Assembly (NCBI GenBank): GCA_005777205.1
Contig: SXNB01000007.1
Location: 1 to 9,668 of the forward strand
Direction of reading: 5' to 3'
From: Burkholderiales bacterium
GTDB taxonomy: Bacteria; Pseudomonadota; Gammaproteobacteria; Burkholderiales; SG8-39
DNA length: 9,668 bases
Shown: positions 6,772 to 9,668 of the stretch, one piece after another
How the letters are laid out: every line of letters begins with the position of its first letter
Numbering within the stretch: the stretch's first letter is position 1
Notes under the pieces: model-generated
The model's input: only the letters and a program-made list of their open reading frames with translations
Told to the model about the DNA's origin: nothing
Databases searched by the model: none
Program-made: the position numbers and the translations under genes

Positions 6772-9019
6772 AGTAGATCTGCTCGAAGGGCAGGGGCTGG
6801 CGCACCCCCGGCGGCACCAGGGTCGCGTCGCTCGGGTTGGTGACGGCATAGCCGGGGATCTCGCGCTTGAGGAAGTTGACCGCGTTGCCCCCTATGCCGG
6901 CTGAGCCGAGGCCGTTCAGCTCGAGCTGGAACAGCAACGTCGAGGCGGTCGTCTGGGCCGCCGCCTGGATTCGCGAGAACACTGCGCGGAACACCCAGCA
7001 GCCGCCGTTGTACTCCAGCCCCCCCAGGCCCTCCAACATGCGGCCGTCGCGGAAGGAGTAGTTGTAGCGCCCGACCGCATACCACCCCGGCGCGACCGGC
7101 CACTGGCCGGAAAGATCCACCTGGCGCAGCTGGTCGCGGTTGAAGCGATAGCTGGCGTTGATGACCTTCGCAATCTCGGGGGAGTAGCGCAGTTGGGCGC
7201 CGTAGCGCTCGGCGCGGTTTTCGCGCGTCGTCGAGTACTGCACCGCGCCGTCGAAGGTCCAGTCGCGCAGGAACCGCCCGCCCAGGGAAGCCAGAAGGTC
7301 GGACGAATCCACGCTGCGCAGCGGCGTAGCCGCATTGAGCGCGACCCGGTCGTTCTTAAAGTGATAACGCTGACCGACGGTGGCGCGGAACAACTCCTGC
7401 CCGGAGGCGTTCAGCATCCGCGAGGTCAGCGCCAGGGTGACCAGGTTGGCGTCACCAAAGCGGTCGCCGCCGGCGAACCGGTTCTCGCTGAAGAGAGTGG
7501 CGTAATTGAAATCCACGAGCCCAGTGTCGAACAGGGGAATCTGGTCCTGCGAGCGGTACGGGACATACAAGTAGTACGCGCGCGGCTCCAGGGTCTGCGT
7601 CAGCTTGTCCCCGAACAAATTCGCCTCGCGCTCGAAAATCAGCCCGGCATCGGCAGACAGCCAGGGAATGTTGGCCGATTGGCGGTTCGGCTGTCCCGCT
7701 GCGGTGCGCGTCAAATGGTAATTCGTCGTGCGCAACCCAACCTTTGGGGTCGCGAAATACCCCGGCGCCAGGAGCGGCGCGGACAGCGTCGGGTTGAAGG
7801 TCACTCGGGAACCCTCGACGAGCGTCGGATGGGCGAACCGGACGTACTCCCCCGTGGCGCCGAACTCCATCACGCCGCCGATGTCGTTCCGGGTGGCATA
7901 CAGGTTCACCTGGGGCAGCCGGGCGTAGGGAATGGCGACCGGCGCCAGCGGATCCTGGAGCGTCTGGAACTTGTGCAGCCGCCCGACGAGGGTGTATGCG
8001 AGCCCGCCAAGGCCGTTGCTGTAGGTGAGCGCACCTTCGCGCTGCAGGTGGCTCACCGAGATCGACCGGACCTGCGACGCGAAATCGACCAGGTAGCGGT
8101 TGTCGCTCACGCGGTTGTACTCCAGCCGCCCGGTGAGATTCGGCTGGAAGCGATGCTCGTGCAACACCGAGAATGCCGAACGGCCGCGGTCCAGCTCCCG
8201 GTCCTTTGGCATGACCTCCAGAAGCGCCTGGCCCGAAAAGTCCCGGTTGAGGTAGCGCAAATGGGATTTCAGCTGCTCGCCCCGCTTGCTCATGTGCGCC
8301 GGGGTGAGGGTCAGGTCGTACTCGGGGGCGATGTTCCAGTAGTAGGGCACGCCCAGCTCAAAGCCGCGACGGGTGGACTGTGAGTATTGAGGCGTCAGAA
8401 ATCCGGATTTGCGCCGGTTATCCAGCGGAAAGCTCGCAAACGGCAGCGCGAAAACAGTGGTGTCCAGGAAGCGCACCCGCATGTCCTTGGCCCTGCCCTG
8501 CTCGGCGTCGTAGTCGAGCTCGAGCTCGCCCGCCTCGATGCGCCAATCCTCCTTGCCCGGGGCGCAGCTGGTGTAGTGGCCCTGGTTGAGCAGCAGGCGG
8601 TTCTTGCCGAGGAACTCCAGCCGCTCGCCGCCGCCGCGGGCGGTCTGGTCGCGATTGAGGATGAAGCTGGGCTGCTCGAACACGCCCGTGTCGCCCAGCG
8701 TGTCGTAGCGCAGGCGGGGGCCAAAGAAACGGTCCGGGCCGCGCTCCAGCCGAACCCCGCCCTCGGCCTCGATGCGGCCGAACTCCTGGTTGTAGCGCAG
8801 GAAATCGCTGAAGACGTTGATGTCGTCCCGCTTCAACTCGACTTTGCCCCGCGCGGTCACTTCCAGCTCGGAGACGCCGTCAATCTTCTCAGCGTCGATC
8901 GTGGTCGGCCCCTTCTGAGACCCCGGCGCGGCCCCCGGCACCGGGGCTTGCGCCTCGGCAAGGGGTGCCCCGAAAAAGAGGATCAGCAGCGCGGCAAGAC
9001 GCGCTGTAGCGAGCTGCAT
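6770..9019 (-). CDS. lptD: LPS-assembly outer-membrane protein LptD
   Basis: LptD is the outer-membrane beta-barrel that, with the LptE lipoprotein, inserts lipopolysaccharide into the outer leaflet. The 749-residue protein (E. coli 784) has a signal peptide, MQLATARLAALLILFFGAPLAEA, cleaved probably near residue 23. A periplasmic OstA/LptA-like beta-jellyroll follows at about 36-150 (IDAEKIDG, GKVELKRDDINVFSD, RIEAEGGVRL). The long barrel domain contains SFPLDNRRKSGFLTP, PYYWNIAPEYDLTLTP and the C-terminal LGGLEYNGGCWVFR. Only two cysteines are present, C152 and C674, corresponding by context to E. coli C173 and C725; the partners of the other E. coli disulfide are missing. The ATG at 9019 is used because it begins the signal peptide; a TTG at 9064 in the same frame adds 15 unlikely residues. 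The gene heads a lptD-surA-rsmA operon. Confidence 0.95.
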   Translation of the reverse strand: MQLATARLAALLILFFGAPLAEAQAPVPGAAPGSQKGPTTIDAEKIDGVSELEVTARGKVELKRDDINVFSDFLRYNQEFGRIEAEGGVRLERGPDRFFGPRLRYDTLGDTGVFEQPSFILNRDQTARGGGERLEFLGKNRLLLNQGHYTSCAPGKEDWRIEAGELELDYDAEQGRAKDMRVRFLDTTVFALPFASFPLDNRRKSGFLTPQYSQSTRRGFELGVPYYWNIAPEYDLTLTPAHMSKRGEQLKSHLRYLNRDFSGQALLEVMPKDRELDRGRSAFSVLHEHRFQPNLTGRLEYNRVSDNRYLVDFASQVRSISVSHLQREGALTYSNGLGGLAYTLVGRLHKFQTLQDPLAPVAIPYARLPQVNLYATRNDIGGVMEFGATGEYVRFAHPTLVEGSRVTFNPTLSAPLLAPGYFATPKVGLRTTNYHLTRTAAGQPNRQSANIPWLSADAGLIFEREANLFGDKLTQTLEPRAYYLYVPYRSQDQIPLFDTGLVDFNYATLFSENRFAGGDRFGDANLVTLALTSRMLNASGQELFRATVGQRYHFKNDRVALNAATPLRSVDSSDLLASLGGRFLRDWTFDGAVQYSTTRENRAERYGAQLRYSPEIAKVINASYRFNRDQLRQVDLSGQWPVAPGWYAVGRYNYSFRDGRMLEGLGGLEYNGGCWVFRAVFSRIQAAAQTTASTLLFQLELNGLGSAGIGGNAVNFLKREIPGYAVTNPSDATLVPPGVRQPLPFEQIY

Positions 9020-9080
9020 TGGCAGTGTTTTAGGATGGAAACTAAAGAGCGAAAAGTGGCACAATTCGGCGCATTCCGCA
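9020..9080. promoter_or_regulatory. Divergent intergenic region between lptD and amgK
   Basis: This 61-bp gap separates the start codons of the leftward lptD operon and the rightward kinase gene, and is the only real intergenic space in the window. It is visibly richer in A and T than the flanking genes (for example 9037-9056), as expected of a promoter region. Both promoters should overlap here or lie partly within the opposing coding sequences. I could not identify convincing -35/-10 pairs in either direction, and neither start codon has a strong Shine-Dalgarno sequence, so the role is inferred from position and composition only. Confidence 0.45.
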
Positions 9081-9668
9081 ATGGATTCGAGACTCGCCGC
9101 GATGGAGCGCTGGGTGGCCGCGCAACTGCGCGGCGCCGCCTTTGTGCTCGCCCCAGCCTCGGCAGACGCCAGCTTCCGGCGCTATTTCCGCGCCATCCTG
9201 CGCTCATCGCTCGCCAACGGCCCCAGTTACATCGTCATGGACGCGCCGCCGGCCACCGAGAACTGCGCCCCGTTCGTGCAGGTCGCAGTCCTGCTGCGGG
9301 CAGCGGGACTCAACGCGCCCGAAGTCATTGCCCAGGACCTCGCGCAGGGATTCCTGCTGCTCACCGACCTCGGCTGCGAGACCTACCTCGATGCCCTGAG
9401 GCGCGATGCCAGCGCGCAGGCGCCGGTGTTGTTCAGAGACGCCATCGACGCTCTGCTGCGCTGGCAGCTCGCGACGTGCCCCGGCGAGCTGCCGCCTTAT
9501 GACGAGGCACTGCTGCGTCGGGAGACCCGGCTGTTCCCGGAATGGTACGCGGCGCGGCACCTCGGCAAGCCGCTGGCGCCTGCGCAAGAGCAGGCGTTCG
9601 CACAGGTGGAGGCGGAACTGCTGCGCTCGGCGCTGGCGCAGGGACGCGTCTACGTCCACCGCGACTAC
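9081..9668 (+). CDS. amgK: AmgK-type N-acetylmuramate/N-acetylglucosamine anomeric kinase, N-terminal part (3' truncated by window)
   Basis: The reading frame from the ATG at 9081 stays open for 196 codons to the window end. It encodes the N-terminal part of an aminoglycoside-phosphotransferase-fold (APH) kinase. It has SADASFRRYFR (27-37), the nucleotide-loop region of this group, then YIVMDAPPATENCAPF (50-65), LLLTDLGCETYLDAL (92-106) and ETRLFPEWY (148-156). It breaks off at VHRDY (192-196), the start of the catalytic loop (HxD, D195). In Pseudomonas the divergent neighbour of lptD is AmgK, which phosphorylates the anomeric carbon of N-acetylmuramic acid in a peptidoglycan recycling route with MurU. 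The matching position and sequence style support that assignment here. About 140 residues and any downstream murU lie beyond the window. A generic phosphotransferase of the same fold is the alternative. Confidence 0.82.
   Translation, partial: MDSRLAAMERWVAAQLRGAAFVLAPASADASFRRYFRAILRSSLANGPSYIVMDAPPATENCAPFVQVAVLLRAAGLNAPEVIAQDLAQGFLLLTDLGCETYLDALRRDASAQAPVLFRDAIDALLRWQLATCPGELPPYDEALLRRETRLFPEWYAARHLGKPLAPAQEQAFAQVEAELLRSALAQGRVYVHRDY

Noticed and set aside
6762..7103. N-terminal extension of surA into lptD
   Set aside because: The extension is an out-of-frame reading of the lptD 3' end. A clean signal peptide and ribosome site place the start at 6761.
7193..8383. Plus-strand open frame of 396 codons inside lptD
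   Set aside because: It is antisense to the LptD barrel region and has no coherent domain. Its openness is explained by high GC content.
9020..9064. TTG start at 9064 for lptD
   Set aside because: It would put 15 residues ahead of a complete signal peptide that begins at the ATG at 9019.
9056..9072. TGGCAC at 9057-9062 resembling a sigma-54 -24 element
   Set aside because: The GC of a -12 element is not at the required 10-nt spacing from the GG, and transcription would start at the kinase ATG.
8387..9502. Plus-strand open frame of 371 codons running from inside lptD across the intergenic region into amgK
   Set aside because: It is antisense to lptD and in the wrong frame relative to the kinase, whose true frame from 9081 shows clear conserved motifs.

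Overview
The window is a gene-dense, GC-rich stretch of Gram-negative chromosome, most likely from a betaproteobacterium. The evidence is the gene content (a complete LptD/SurA outer-membrane pathway, heptose biosynthesis and an AmgK-type sugar kinase), the separate alpha and beta chains of glycyl-tRNA synthetase, and the gene order glyQ-glyS-gmhB-plsC-metalloprotease-gloA facing rsmA-surA-lptD, which I recall as typical of Betaproteobacteria. No mobile element, CRISPR array, tRNA, rRNA or phage gene is visible. The only intergenic stretch longer than a few bases is 61 bp, at 9020-9080.

Left block (1-4736, + strand). Six genes lie almost end to end: the 3' end of glyQ, then glyS, gmhB, plsC, a YgjP/SprT-like zinc metalloprotease, and gloA. 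The junctions are 0 nt (glyQ/glyS), 5 nt (glyS/gmhB), an ATGA overlap (gmhB/plsC), a 19-nt overlap with a GTG start (plsC/protease), and about 9 nt (protease/gloA). This looks like one translationally coupled operon. It combines tRNA-Gly charging, LPS inner-core heptose synthesis, phosphatidic acid synthesis, a predicted protease and methylglyoxal detoxification.

Middle and right block (4720-9019, - strand). lptD, surA and rsmA form a second tight operon read leftward. It converges on gloA with a 17-bp overlap of coding ends. LptD is the LPS translocon barrel and SurA is the periplasmic chaperone/prolyl isomerase that helps fold it. RsmA dimethylates 16S rRNA. pdxA, which often sits between surA and rsmA, is absent: the two genes share a single base (TGATG).

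Right edge (9081-9668, + strand). A divergent gene, open to the window end, encodes the N-terminal part of an AmgK-type anomeric sugar kinase of cell-wall recycling. It is cut off within its catalytic HRDY motif. The 61 bp between it and lptD must hold both promoters unless transcription starts further away.

Most of the region is conserved housekeeping and envelope DNA, and I see no novel multi-gene system. The observation most worth following is a pentapeptide, QLDLF, at residues 8-12 of the SprT-like metalloprotease. It matches the bacterial sliding-clamp binding consensus QL(S/D)LF and recalls the PCNA-binding box of the eukaryotic DNA-protein crosslink protease SPRTN. Secondary points are the missing pdxA, an LptD with only two cysteines, an HX4E variant of the acyltransferase motif, a local low-GC patch in glyS, and overlapping convergent gene ends.
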